Source: Bretschneidera sinensis (lineage: Eukaryota > Streptophyta > Magnoliopsida > Brassicales > Akaniaceae). From it: a stretch of 64,000 bases of DNA. The translations under genes and the position numbers were made by a program. The stretch spans positions 18,789,001 to 18,853,000 of the forward strand of contig CM043698.1 of assembly GCA_023935145.1 (NCBI GenBank). Direction: 5' to 3'. The notes under the pieces were generated by a model, which did not search any database, was not told the DNA's origin, and worked only from the letters and a program-made list of their open reading frames with translations. Position 1 is the first letter of the stretch. Each line of letters begins with the position of its first letter. Positions 1 through 11,531 of this stretch are shown here, piece after piece.

Positions 1-888
1 ACTATCTTTCAACTCCGAAACCCCCTTGCTTGTGATCACAAAGTCACAAGACGAGTCTGGTAAATGAGGGGCAAAAACAACATGAAGCTGCCTTTTTGTT
101 TGCCTACACGCAAAATCCCCACCATTCTCATCTACTTTTCCATTCTCTTTACTAACAACCTCCTCATTCCTAGACAAGAACAGCCTTGTATTCACACAAC
201 TGGCCCAAGCTAATCCCAAGGCAGGACAAAGCCGCCTCCCAGACGAATACAAGGACGCCAAATTTCCCACCCTCAACCCATTTATCCCTTCATTTGGTCC
301 CACCAAATCAACCACCTGATTGGTCAGCACAATAGCCAAATTAAATCTCTTTGCCAACGCCTTCAATTTCCCCGATATCTTAAAAAAAACAAGGAAGACC
401 TCTTCTTAAGATCACATGGGGTATTATCAAATTCGGATCTAAATAGCGCAGCGATAGAATCAATCAGAATAAGCCTTACAGGTAATCGGTTTCTTGCATT
501 TGCAACAAAAACTTCTATCTTAGACATTGTATCGAGCAGTTGGTCTGCAGAGTGCACACTTTGCACAAATATATTATCACACGGATTACCATTGTTATTG
601 GGATTTGAGGAACGCAAGGTACGGGATAATTGGTTGAGGCGACGAAATGGGAATGGGAATTCAGTGTAGAGGTAGAGAGAGGAAGCGGCAAGGCCACCAC
701 GGGACAAGGGAAGTTGCGCAGAGAGAGAGTTTGAGGCAAAGTTGGGTCTTCCCGGAGCCGCTCTCAGCGACGAGTTCGATGACGGAATTGCAGGGGATGC
801 CGCCACCGATGCAGTGGTCAAGGATTGGGCGGCCAAGGCTGCATTTTTTGGTTCTTACTGGGTGTTGCAGGAAGCTGTGTGGATTCAT
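1..888 (-). CDS. XRCC3: DNA repair protein XRCC3 homolog (RAD51 paralog), 3' end cut by window, two compensating indels
   Basis: XRCC3 pairs with RAD51C and promotes RAD51-dependent homologous recombination and meiotic double-strand-break repair in the nucleus. Reading from an ATG at 888, the frame gives MNPHSFLQHPVRTKK, a Walker A (ESGSGKTQLCL) near residue 50, a Walker B (LILIDSIAALF), then DNTPCDLKKRSSLFF, ITNQ-like and GLAWASCVN motifs. It reaches a C-terminal SSCDFVIT motif at the window edge, so only the last few residues are missing relative to the roughly 300-residue family length. There is no intron in the visible part. The frame breaks twice: about 2 nt are missing near 714-720 (between KLSLCA and QLPLSRGG), and the T8 tract at 382-389 has 2 nt too many. 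The two changes cancel, leaving about 110 codons out of frame. This is either a recent pseudogene or an assembly error. The gene diverges from TML. Confidence 0.85.
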
Positions 889-1517
889 GGTCTTATGTTG
901 TTTTCGGGCCTGGAAGAGGGGAACTTGAATGATGCAATATATCGAATCAAAAAGAAGCGCCATAAGTTTTTTTTTTTCAAAAAAAGAGAGAGAGTTGCGT
1001 GGAGATAATGGCAGGCGCTGTCTTAAAAAGAGCCTTTTTGGATAAAGAGTTTTTTATCAAAACATTTTTTTAAAAAAACTTATTTCGCAAATTAAATATT
1101 TATAACTTATTTCTTTAATATTTATATTTTTAGCCACATCATTTTTTTATTCTTTTTCTTATAACACAAAGCATTTAACAAAGATTGGACCTTGTTCTCA
1201 TCCTTAGTCAAGCCATGGAAAAGCTTTGGAGCTTGAAAATTCACAACAAGATCAATGCGAGCTTGCAAAAAATCTCTCCCAACTCTCTCACAGTTGCGTA
1301 AAAGACATGTTATTCAAGGAGATAGTTGTGCTCCATGCAAAGGAAGAAACTGTTGTTTTGAGCGTACTTAGGTGGCTAAGGAGGTTTGGTTGTACAGCCT
1401 ATGTTGGTCTACTCTAGAGTATTAATTAGGCGTTGTGGTGCTTGAGACACGTTTTGCAGTGTTGTTAATGATAGAACTCTTAAACCAGAAGTGATTCTTA
1501 GTAAGGCTGTCAGCAAC

Positions 1518-1855
1518 TGTTGAGAATTGATTGGCTAAGTTAACTAAGGTTCCATAGCTTATGTAACCAGTGATGTAAGCGAGGTTATGTGGTGTAGAAT
1601 TAGTCTTGCAATGTGTGTCGTAATTATCTAGATTTTTGTCTTATGAAAATAGTTGTTTATTGCAAGGATATGTAAGTTTCATGTACTGTACAGAGACAGC
1701 AGAAGATTCACGCAGTTACGCGTCAATTTCTTTGTTTTTTCCACCCTTTTTTTCTCTGTTTTCTTTCATTCTTCCTTTCTTCTCTGCACGATCATGTTTC
1801 ATTGTTGATCACACACTCTTGTTATCAGCTTAGTATCTAGTCATTCTAGTATCAA
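1518..1855 (+). repeat. possible solo LTR (Copia-like), weak
   Basis: The 338-bp segment begins TGTTGA and ends TCAACA, a perfect 6-bp terminal inversion of the TG...CA type, with a pyrimidine-rich middle (1730-1800) like an R/U5 region. I see no matching 5-bp target duplication (gcaac on the left, cctac on the right), no primer-binding site and no partner LTR. It could be chance. Confidence 0.25.
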
Positions 1856-3939
1856 CACCTACAACAGTGAAATTAAATTAGGAAAGATTTCGCTAAGCCA
1901 GGATTTTGCCAGTTCAAGAAGGAGATGCTTTATGGTCTATATAGGGGGATAAAAGGGAAAGAAAAAAAAACTAGCCTAGAAAAACGGTGACAAACCTGGC
2001 AATTTTAACGCACTGTTACGCCTCTTTTTAGCAAGTTAATATTTGTAAATTGTTAGTTTAGACAAGCATGCCACATGAAATGCTTGATTTTGTTAGGAGC
2101 TAGAAGATAGGTCTCCTCCTTTAAGCTGCTTGGAGTGAAGGTGGTGAATTGATTGATAAGAAAGTGATTGAATCTTGTTATCCTAGTTCATGAAGTAACG
2201 AAGCGAGCGGCCATAAATTTCAAGGAGTGAATGAATATGAGCTACGTGAGCTTCAGCAGTACAAAACCTATGTTGGGTTGTTTCATGAGCTGCCACCATC
2301 GAGATTGTCGATGGTAGAGGGCTTATTGGGAGACGAAGATAAACATGACAGTTACTTTTTGCGACGAAAAATGATTGTTCCTTAAGAAAATTTTTAAATA
2401 AATAATTTATTAAACATTAAAATACCGATTATGCAAAAGTGCTTATGCAATAACTAATTTAACATACAATAACAAATTTTATGCAAAGCAAACAATTAAT
2501 AATTCAATTGTATATTAAAATTAATAAATTATATTACTTATTAAATAAGTCAATTATAAATAAAAATACTTTTACTATTATATCACTCATTAAAAAATTA
2601 TTTACTTATAATTTCAAACAAATTTTATTCAAAATAAACATGTATAAATAGAATATTATATAAATTTATAATCAATAAATTTTCATTTTTATATATTGAA
2701 AAAAAATTATTTAACCAAAATTAGTTTAAAATATCAATATTCTAAATAAAGAACATAAACCAGACCTTTCATATTCTTTTTTATTTTTTTTTTTTACATT
2801 TTGAGAGTTTTAAATTGATTCCAACACTTTTTGACTAGATATTTATGTGCATACTCAATGTTTTAAGAAAAATTACCCAAATATTAAACAATTTATTTTT
2901 TAAAAAATAATTTAAACACCAAATTATAATCTAATATTGATTAAGTGATAATTTCATTTCTTCATCAATCCCAAACAATTTCAAAAATAAGTGTATGACT
3001 TTAACAATTTCAGATAGCTAAAAATTGTTTAATATTTACTAAAACAATAACGAAAATTGTTTATCGTACATAAATTTAATTTTTTAAACAATTATTTTTT
3101 TAGATTTTCATTATTTTTAGAGTGTTGATTTCATAGAGTCATGAAAGTTTACTAGTAGTAACTACGTAAAAATTGAATAATTATTTTTATACCCTTTTCT
3201 TTTTAAAAGATAGTTTTTAATAAAATATATGAACTATAGTATGTCATGACTTGGTCGCATTAAATTCTTTTAAAAATAACTAGAAGATTTTCAAAATAAA
3301 CCAAAGTTTCAATCCAACATTTGAAAATAAGAATGCGTCCTATTTTCAAAATATGAACAGAATTCCCAAACATAAAAGTCTTTGTATAAAAGAACTATAG
3401 CTCCTTCTAAAATCCACAAATTCAAACATATGCCTCAACGCTTAGTGAAAAGTGACAAAACGAAAAACATCATTAAAGATCTAAACAATAAATTCCAAAC
3501 AGATCTAAACACCAAAAACAAATTATAGAAAGATATATAAGCTGTAAATAAAAATATAAATTTGCAACACACTCGTAAGTTTGGAGATTCCCAGAAAATG
3601 TGAATCTCAGTTCCCATCTAGATGTCGTGGCTAATGAACATAAAGATGAATAAGAAACCTAGAATTTACAACACACTTGAATAAATGAATAATACTCAAG
3701 TGTATTTTACATGTACCTAAATATACTCGATAATTTAAAAAATTTATATCCAAAGGCAACATTACCAATTAATGAGGTTTCGCTTGGTCTTGATCATTTG
3801 TGTCTTGAATAAGGTTGAATAAAAATGTTATAAGCTAGAGTAAACAACTAATATTTGGCACATGAAATGAGTAAAAAATGGTATAAGAGTTAACTCGAGT
3901 CAAGTCTAGCACAAACACTAAAGCACTCAACTAAAATTT

Positions 3940-4330
3940 AAAATGTTCGAGCTCGTGCTCGATTCGACTTGACTCTTGAGCTCTATTATTAACGAACTTA
4001 TCCGAGTTAAGCTCGAGCTTACAAATTTTTAAAAGTTTTAATAAGCTTAACTAGTTTAAACGAATTTGTAATAAAAATATATTTATAATTTTAATAAGTA
4101 AAAAACATAAAATATATTAATATTATATATTTTAAAAAACTTATATCAATCAAAATAGGTTTGTAAGCTTCACGAATTGAACCGTCCAATTTTTATGTTT
4201 GATTCGATAAAATAAACGAATTTAGTTTAAAAAAATTAACCTCAATAAGATAAACAAGATTATTTAAAAGATTTAAACTCAATTCAAAACTCTATAAACC
4301 GAACTTTTTACTGAACCCGAATAACTCAAT
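3940..4330. repeat. dispersed repeat rich in GAGCTCG/CTCGAGC, copy 1
   Basis: This block has alternating gctcgag, gagctc and gttcga words in an AT-rich matrix. A related block lies at 18170-18475. This is the look of old non-autonomous hAT-type elements in plants, but I cannot define its ends. Confidence 0.35.
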
Positions 4331-4580
4331 TAGAATCCCTCTTGGAATAAGGGCCAAGATGGCCAATGCCAATCAAAGGTTTGGTCCAATACACGCGAAT
4401 GAAAGTATATTGGGCCGAGCTCCATCATGTCCACAACAGTTACAACGACTTCCGTTTGGCCTATAACGCTGAACTCCTGATTGTCAGTTTGTCACCCGTA
4501 CAGAGGAACACGATTTCTGCTCCCCTCTCTCTCTCTCTCCGCCCTCTAGATCTATCTTTACAAAATCAGCAGCGAATTTT

Positions 4581-4792
4581 CACTTCCAGCGGAAATCAAA
4601 ATTCAAAAGCAAGTCCTGCATAATTATCACATTCCCCCATTCTTAGATCCCAAAATCAAACAAGAAAGATTCCAAGAATCCAGTTTCACTTCTAGCCGAA
4701 AACAAAATTCAAAAGTAAGTCCTGCATAATTATCGCATTCCTCCGTTCTTACATCCCAAAATCAAACAAGAAAGATTCCAAGAATCCAGATC
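4581..4792 (+). repeat. 106-bp tandem duplication in the TML leader
   Basis: Two adjacent units (4581-4686 and 4687-4792) share a 106-bp period and differ at about ten positions. Both contain attcaaaag(c/t)aagtcctgc and end in aagattccaagaatccag. The second unit reads GTAAGT where the first reads GCAAGT, so the copies differ in their potential as 5' splice donors. The duplication ends about 40 bp before the TML ATG and is probably transcribed. Confidence 0.85.
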
Positions 4793-4833
4793 AAAACCCT
4801 GGATCATCCCTAACAACAGATCTCCCCCTCACA

Positions 4834-6786
4834 ATGTCGTGCTTAGCCCTCTCTCTCCAACCGGCCAACGGCTCCGACATCCTCCTACAAACCCGGGAGT
4901 GGTTCCCACCCCCACGCGCCCTCGTCGCCCTCTCCGCCTTCCGCCAAACCCGCCTCGCCTTTGCCGCCACCAAACACCTACAGCAACAGCAACGACAACA
5001 CCAAAAATCTTCCTCCGCCTCAACGGCCTCCGACTCCGATGCGGCGACGGCCACCGATTCCATTGGAGACGACCCTCTGGCGGCCTCGAGTGGACAGGTC
5101 ATCGTTGGCGTGGAGAGCAAGTACCGCGTGGTGTACCGCCTCGTCAACTCCATCTACGTCCTCGGGATCACCACTGCTGATCATGATAACTCTGTCAACG
5201 TCTTCGAGTGCATCCACATGGTAAACCAAGCCGTCAGTGTTGTTGTCACGGCCTGCCGCGGCGTCGACGTAACCCCCGAGAAGCTAAGCCGTAAGTACGC
5301 TGAGGTCTACATGGCCCTCGACATCGTCTTGCGAGGGGTCAGCAACATCCGCCTTGCCGCGATGCTCGCTTCAATCCACGGAGATGGGATCGCCAAGATT
5401 GTCCACTCCGCGGTCGATACGGAGAACAAGATTCGTGGCGCCGACATCTGGAGCTCCGTGGAGGTCCACTCGGCGGAGCACATTGCCAGCGTGGAGTCCT
5501 TCTCTACCGCGAGATTCGAGATGCCGCCGGAGACGATTGCTGCCGGGGACGAGGTGGCGGCGAGCTTGGCGCCGGTGGTGCATGCGGAGCAGCAGGATCA
5601 GCTGAAATCCGAGGAATCTGAGGCGGAGAATAAGGATCCTTTCGCCGCAAGTGATGCGATCAACAAGGAGGAGGAATTGGTAGGCGGGTTCAAGAAGAAC
5701 AAGGATCCGTCTGCCACAGACTTGACGTTGGCGTTGGCAGGGCTGGAAGTGACGACATTGCCCCCAGCGGAGGCGACTCAATCAACGCATATCAATGTGG
5801 AGGGATTCGAAGGGGAGTACGGTGGGATTGAGTTTAGTAATGAGCAAGCATCTTTGGGAGAAACTTTTGAGGGCTTTAGTTCTGCTTGGGGTGGAGGATT
5901 GGATCCGTCGGAGTTTGTGGGGCCTAAGAAGATACCAAAGAAGGAGGGACTTGGCGGGCTTGAGCTGTTGCAGACTGGGGAGAGTGGTCCTGCTGCAGAG
6001 GCTAAGGCTGCGAGTGGGACAGGTACCCCTCTTGAGAATCTTTTGGTGAAGAAGACAGAAATGAAGGGCCCTGAGATGTATGTTTCCGAGGAGATTAGCG
6101 CGGAATTTAGGGAATCGTTGCTCGTTAGAGTTGGGTTAATGGGCGTGGTTTATTTGAGAACTCTGCCCCCCAAAACTTCGGGTGATAAGGAAACTGAGTT
6201 CTCATTTCGGGTTGAGGGTACTAGTGCAGTGAAAAGATTCGTTATGCAGAATTCTCGGGTTAGTAGCTTAGGAAATGGAATGTTTCATGTGAGGACGGCT
6301 CCTTCTGAAGAGCCTATACCAATTTTGAAGTATAGTTTGCTACCTAGGTTGACACCATTGCCTTTAAGAGTTCGAATGATAAAACGTCATAGCGGGACTT
6401 TACTATCTGTGATGATACAGTATGTTTCGAATCCAGATTTGCTAGCACCTCTCAATGATGTTACATTTGTTTTGAAATTGCCTGTTGATCCTACATTGTT
6501 GAAGGTTTCCCCAAAAGCTGTATTAAATAGGTCTGACAGAGAATTAAAATGGCACATCCCTGAGATTCCGCGCAAGGGTACTCCTGGAAGGCTGAGGGCA
6601 AGGATGCCTGTTGATTCTAATGAAGAAGGTGGTGATGAAGAGATTGAGGTTGTTGGTTACGTGAAATTTTCAGTACAAGGAGCTACATCGTTGTCTGGTG
6701 TCTGTCTACGGCCTGCTACTGAGGGTAAGACAGACTTCTATGAGGTTAGTCACAGGTATGAGAGTGGGGTTTATATGTGCAATTGA
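4834..6786 (+). CDS. TML: TPLATE complex muniscin-like subunit TML
   Basis: TML is a core subunit of the plant TPLATE adaptor complex, which works at the plasma membrane in clathrin-mediated endocytosis. The uninterrupted 650-residue frame starts MSCLALSLQPANGSDILLQ, the family's characteristic opening, so this ATG is well supported. The N-terminal 200 residues form a longin-like adaptin domain (VVYRLVNSIYVLGITT, KYAEVYMALDIVL), interrupted by a Q/S/A-rich loop at about 50-85. Residues about 215-405 are a low-complexity acidic linker with a DPF motif (KDPFAAS) and DPS/DPL variants, which are typical adaptor-binding peptides. The mu-homology domain runs from about residue 410 (GPEMYVSEEISAEFRESLL) to the end (HRYESGVYMCN). 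Length is close to the Arabidopsis protein (about 607). There is no frameshift, unlike the neighbouring XRCC3. GC is high in the first 700 bases and falls toward the 3' end. Confidence 0.95.
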   Translation: MSCLALSLQPANGSDILLQTREWFPPPRALVALSAFRQTRLAFAATKHLQQQQRQHQKSSSASTASDSDAATATDSIGDDPLAASSGQVIVGVESKYRVVYRLVNSIYVLGITTADHDNSVNVFECIHMVNQAVSVVVTACRGVDVTPEKLSRKYAEVYMALDIVLRGVSNIRLAAMLASIHGDGIAKIVHSAVDTENKIRGADIWSSVEVHSAEHIASVESFSTARFEMPPETIAAGDEVAASLAPVVHAEQQDQLKSEESEAENKDPFAASDAINKEEELVGGFKKNKDPSATDLTLALAGLEVTTLPPAEATQSTHINVEGFEGEYGGIEFSNEQASLGETFEGFSSAWGGGLDPSEFVGPKKIPKKEGLGGLELLQTGESGPAAEAKAASGTGTPLENLLVKKTEMKGPEMYVSEEISAEFRESLLVRVGLMGVVYLRTLPPKTSGDKETEFSFRVEGTSAVKRFVMQNSRVSSLGNGMFHVRTAPSEEPIPILKYSLLPRLTPLPLRVRMIKRHSGTLLSVMIQYVSNPDLLAPLNDVTFVLKLPVDPTLLKVSPKAVLNRSDRELKWHIPEIPRKGTPGRLRARMPVDSNEEGGDEEIEVVGYVKFSVQGATSLSGVCLRPATEGKTDFYEVSHRYESGVYMCN

Positions 6787-7061
6787 CCTGTGATGATATG
6801 GTTATTTGTTCACAAAATGTTGTGTTTTTTCTTATATTCCTTCTTTTTCTTTTAAAGGGGCATGTGGTTTGGTTGCTCTTGTAGTATTCTTTGATATTGA
6901 ATTTGTATTCTAGATCGATAGTCATGTGAAAGCTGTGTGTCTTGACATTATCAGCAACTGATTTTCATTTATGAATAGTAAATTTGTTCTCGTATATGTA
7001 TGTTTCTATATGACTTAAAAAAAATGTATGTTTCCATCTGAACTTGTAGTTCAACATCAAA

Positions 7062-7400
7062 TGCATTGTGAATTTTAAAAAATGCATATAATTGTGCACA
7101 TCTTTATTATTTTAGAGAGCCAAAGGTGTCGTACAGTAGCGAACTTGTTGCTCAAGTACTAATGTATGTCTTAATTCTTGGTGATTCTGTGTAAAGTGTG
7201 TGTATGAACCTTCCATAAGCTACTCTTTATTATATGCCTTGTGAATTCTAAAAAATGCATATAATCAAGTACCTTTATTTTAGAAAGCAAGGTATCAAAC
7301 AAAAGTGAACTTGTTGCTCAAATGCTAATGTATATTTTAATTCTTGGTATTTTGTGTAAAGTCTTTGTATGAACCTTCGATAAGCTGATTACTGAATAAT
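7062..7400 (+). repeat. diverged tandem duplication downstream of TML, about 173 bp unit
   Basis: The words gaattttaaaaaatgcatataat, gaacttgttgctcaa and gtatgaaccttc recur in the same order about 173 bp apart. The rest of 6787-7490 is the TML 3' UTR and AT-rich spacer with no gene. Confidence 0.6.
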
Positions 7401-7503
7401 TTTTTTTTTATTGTTGAACTTTATATTTGGTAATGCACTTCCGTTTAGGTTATAATCAGCTAAAAGTTCAACTCCTATGCTTTAAGTGAGATGTTAAGGA
7501 TAA

Positions 7504-8311
7504 TTTTTTTTTGATAAGTCAAAGAAGTATATTAAAAACACCAAGAAGGTGCAATCCAATTACAAAAGACTATCTACAAGACAGTTTCTCTGCAAAATCA
7601 ATGAACTCATCCACATTAACAATTTTTTTCCCCTTAAACTAAAAACTAAGAGAACTAAACCATCTCTCTCTTATGGTATCTATAGAACTTTCAATCCCAT
7701 CAAAAGCCCTTTTGTTCCTCTCATTCCAAACAATCCAAAAAAATGGAAAGGGGAATGAAAGAATAGGCCTCCTTAATCTCCTTAGACATTGGATACCGAT
7801 CCAAACTCAAATCTCATCTTTTACGGAGCCAGAAACAGCGCAAGAGATACTCAAAACACAATATGCCATTTCCTAAAGCCTGTGCGCCAACGGACACTCC
7901 AATATAAGATGAAAAGCGGACTCAACACATTCTTTGCAAATGGAACATCCATTAGCAAGAACATTCCCCCTTCTTTGAAGATTTTCAAGATTAAGAATCT
8001 TCATCCGTGAGGCTTCCCAAACAAAAAAACTAACTTTTTTAGGGGCACAAGGAACCCAAATACGCTTCCATGGGAAATTAGAGGATCCTTACAGTGAAGC
8101 TCATCTAAAAGAATCTTGAAAAAAGACTTCCACTCAAACCCCGTATCCGGCTTAGGTTTCCATCTAACCAAGTCCTCCCTAGACACATCAGTACTCATGC
8201 TAGACAAGGTCTTCAAAAAGGCAAAAACATGTTAACACTCACAAGCTCCCAATCATGAACATTGCGGTTGAGAGGAGCATCCACGATAACACGCTCGAAA
8301 GCAGAAAAACA
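7504..8311 (-). mobile_element. 5'-truncated LINE (L1-type) with 13-bp target-site duplication
   Basis: The 13-bp word ATGTTAAGGATAA flanks the insert exactly (7491-7503 and 8312-8324). The poly(A) side (TTTTTTTT on the plus strand) is at 7504, so the element reads on the minus strand. Just inside is the tail motif TTGCACCTTCTTGGTG seen on other LINE copies here. The body reads as remnants of the C-terminal zf-RVT (reverse-transcriptase zinc-binding) region of plant LINEs in broken frames (FEWKSFFKILL, CKECVESAF-like). It is about 808 bp and lacks endonuclease and reverse transcriptase. Confidence 0.85.
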
Positions 8312-10384
8312 ATGTTAAGGATAAATTAGTGTTGGGACTTGGGATTATTATTATTATTTTGGCTTAATGGGATTATTTTTTTCAAATCTATAAAATCATT
8401 AACCTGATCAACCATTTATTCCTCCATAGAGGGAGATTATTTGTTCATTGTTCATAGAGCTCCTAATAATAGGCTTGAGGTATTACAAAGCTTCTCTCAC
8501 TTGCTGAAGCCTCATAGTAAATTATTTATTAGATTTTTAATCGTAACACTTCCACAACAAAACAGTGAGCCCCATTGAATCATGATTTGAGTGACATTCC
8601 AAATCTGCTACACTTTTTTTTTTTCTTTTCAATTTTGATCACTAATGAAGTTCCTCAGCTAGAAGATTTTATGATTCCTCGACATTCTTTCAAGTTTGAT
8701 ATATGCCATAGCCTTTCGGACTTCTGTCAGAACTACAGGTTTGTTTTGAATATGAGTGCAATCCTTGGTCCTGATATATATTCATATATTAGTAGATTTG
8801 TATGAATGATTTGTGTATTTTAGGCTATATTTAGGTTCATGAAAAAGCTTCCCTAAACTAGTTGGGAAGGAATTTGTTCCGAATCATGATTCATATAAAA
8901 TGAGCTTACTTCCGCTAGAATACTTGTATTTTTATTTCATGGTCTGTTGTGACAGGACAAAACGGGATCGCTCTCGGACAGTTTACTCTCAGTTGAATGC
9001 CCTCTGATTTTCTGAATGCTTTCTAGCTTTTAGATAGTACTCTATACCAGTTCATATTTACATTTTGAAGCAAAACTACATTTCTGGTAATTTCTTACCC
9101 CTGGTTTTGAATAGCTTAACCCTACCCATGATTGCTAACTTAGGTTGTACCTTGAGTAAACTTTTTCACCAAGTGGCTGGTCTTGTTGCATGGATGAGAT
9201 TAAAAGAACAAAATAAATAGCTTACTTGTTGGCTTTATAATCCCTGATACATTGTTTTGTATCTTTTGAGTTTTGATCCTTGAAAATACATTTGCATTTG
9301 ATTAATTTGAAATTTGTTTTTATTAAAAAGACATGTGTTTCTACGTGGATGAAATGTTGGTTACTTCGTGTAGGATTAGAGGATGGGCATTTGAAATGAT
9401 TTGTTGAAGGCTAGGAACGGATTACTTGTGTTTTTAGATGCAAATTCTGATGCGTTACTGAACTTTTACTGTGGTTATGTAACTTTTGTGTTGGGATGAA
9501 AATTTGTCCTCTACCTTTCACCCAAGCCCAACCGTTGACAATGATACAGTTATTATTTCTACTGGATTAGATCATGATTTTGATGAAATGCGTTCTTATT
9601 TTTTTTTATAAAAAAAAAAAACTGTATTAAAACATGAAAATAGTCCTGAATTTCCTGATGCTTTGGTAGTGATTCAACTTCACTTTTTTTTTATTTTATA
9701 ATATAGTGATTCAACTTCACTCTTTTTATAAGATAGTGATTCAACTTCACTATAATGGGGCAATAGATTAGTGGCTATTTACATGTGGTAACTAATGAAG
9801 GCTGACTATTGTATCATCTTTAAATACATCTCCTGGTCTTTTTATGGGATAGCGAATTTGTTTGTCTTTTGTTGAGTCTTTTTTCAAGGCATTAAAGTCT
9901 CCGTAGATAATTTGATAACCATGTTGTCCCGTGCTTCAATAGTTGTCCTGGGGTTTGAAATTTTTGTAGTGTAAAGAGGGGGGTGAAATTGGTAACGAGG
10001 AAAGAAAGCAACGAACAAGTAAGAGCAGCCATCCAATTTGAAAATGAAGTTAAGCTTGCAGTGTTGTATGGTACTATTGATTGTCTCACTTTTGAAACTG
10101 ATTGATGATGGATACAGCTCGATTGTAGAATTGTGAAATTTTCATCGACAGGGTACTGATTATATCGTTGAGTTACATCGTATCTCATACCCAACATTGT
10201 TATTCGCACGAATTTTAATCTGTTGGCAATATTATAATATGATGAAGTCTCGAGAAGACTACCAATGATAAGCATAATATTTTGTTTGGATGCGAGCTTG
10301 GTTTAATTTATAATCTTAGACTAGCCGTGTCTTACTCTGTCACATGCACATTTTTAGATGGATTACAGGGTGACTAACATGGGT

Positions 10385-10800
10385 GCGTTTGAAATAAGTG
10401 GATTTTATAATTTTATATTTGTTATGTTTGAAATAATAAAAAATTTATAAAATTTATTTCGAAATAAATTTATAATGAAATTAAGTTAATTTATTATAAA
10501 TTTTATCAAAATAGAAATTATATTTGAATTCTATGAAATAAAGAATAAGGAACTAAAATATTATCTCTATTTCTCTTTCTCTCTCTTCATCATTTTACTT
10601 CTCTCTCTCCATTTTTTATTATTTTATTTTTTATACATTTTAAATATAAAACTATTGAATTTTCTAAGTTAACATAAAAGTGTTATGTATTAAATTTTTT
10701 TCCGTTCATTTTTAAATAATTTTTTTTATTTCATTTAAAAATAAAATAAATTACATTTTTATTTAATTTTAAACTAAATGTAAAAGTGAGATACCATACT
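10385..10800. repeat. AT-rich MITE-like repeat, copy 1
   Basis: The block contains aaatttatttcgaaataaatttat, a tctctttctctctcttcatc tract and ttgaattctatgaaat words. The same words appear in reverse orientation at 53515-53925. This is probably one family of miniature elements. I cannot fix the ends or target duplications. Confidence 0.4.
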
Positions 10801-11447
10801 AATTATATACTTTTATAACTTTTTGTAAAATAATATATTAGAGGGTAAAAATTTCACGGTGGATGGCAATGCTTTGATTGGATGCCAGATAATCTGTAAA
10901 TGGCAAAAGTTGCAATTCGGCAGATTGTTGGAAATTCACAATCCTATAATTTCTAGTACATTGATTTTAATGTTACTCCTAAGCGGCTAAGATTATGACT
11001 TAGTTTTTGAAAACATTGTTGCCGCTGATCCTGCAATAATTGACAACGATCACACAAAACCGACTAACGGAATATTTTATAGCTGTTTACTGAATTACTA
11101 CTAATGTAACGCCTATAATCTTTTCTTTTGTGGCCGTTACATTCTTAAAATTTCTAATGCAAGTACAGAAATACCACACTTTCAGAGAATGACTAAATTG
11201 CCCTTAACTCAAAACCTACTATAATGAATGTGAAGAGTGGAAAGAAGGTTAAATAGGGAAACCAGGGTACTATAAATGTGAAGCTAAGGTATTCGGTAGG
11301 GTACACTCGACTGGTAGAATGAGGCTCGGTTTCAGAGAGGAGGGAGTTTCTGAGGGTTGTTGCCCCTCTCTGATGGATGGACGATCCTTCAAAAGGATCT
11401 CTATCTATAGCCTATGATTTCCTTCCACTGTAAGCAAAATTAACACT

Positions 11448-11495
11448 CTCTCTCTGTATCTCTCTCTCAAAGCATATACATATATATATATATAC

Positions 11496-11528
<33 letters not shown>
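11448..11528. repeat. CT/TA microsatellites
   Basis: CT repeats (11448-11468 and 11500-11528) flank a short TA run (about 11477-11493). Confidence 0.9.

Positions 11529-11531
<3 letters not shown>

Larger units (their letters stand above)
889..4580. other. XRCC3-TML intergenic region, no gene recognised
   Basis: About 3.7 kb between two divergent genes. Bases 2380-3300 are very AT-rich and non-coding. A short open stretch at 1226-1417 matches nothing I know. A possible solo LTR (1518-1855) and a palindromic GAGCTC/CTCGAG-rich repeat (3940-4330) are listed separately. GGGCC boxes near 4347 and 4411 and a CT tract at 4528-4541 lie just upstream of the TML leader and may belong to its promoter. 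Confidence 0.5.

Noticed and set aside
1226..1417. Small gene at 1.2-1.4 kb
   Set aside because: Only 63 codons, no recognisable motif, no splice or promoter support.
4791..5229. Long open frames on the minus strand and in other plus frames across the start of TML
   Set aside because: They are shadows of the GC-rich first part of TML and lack any recognisable domain.
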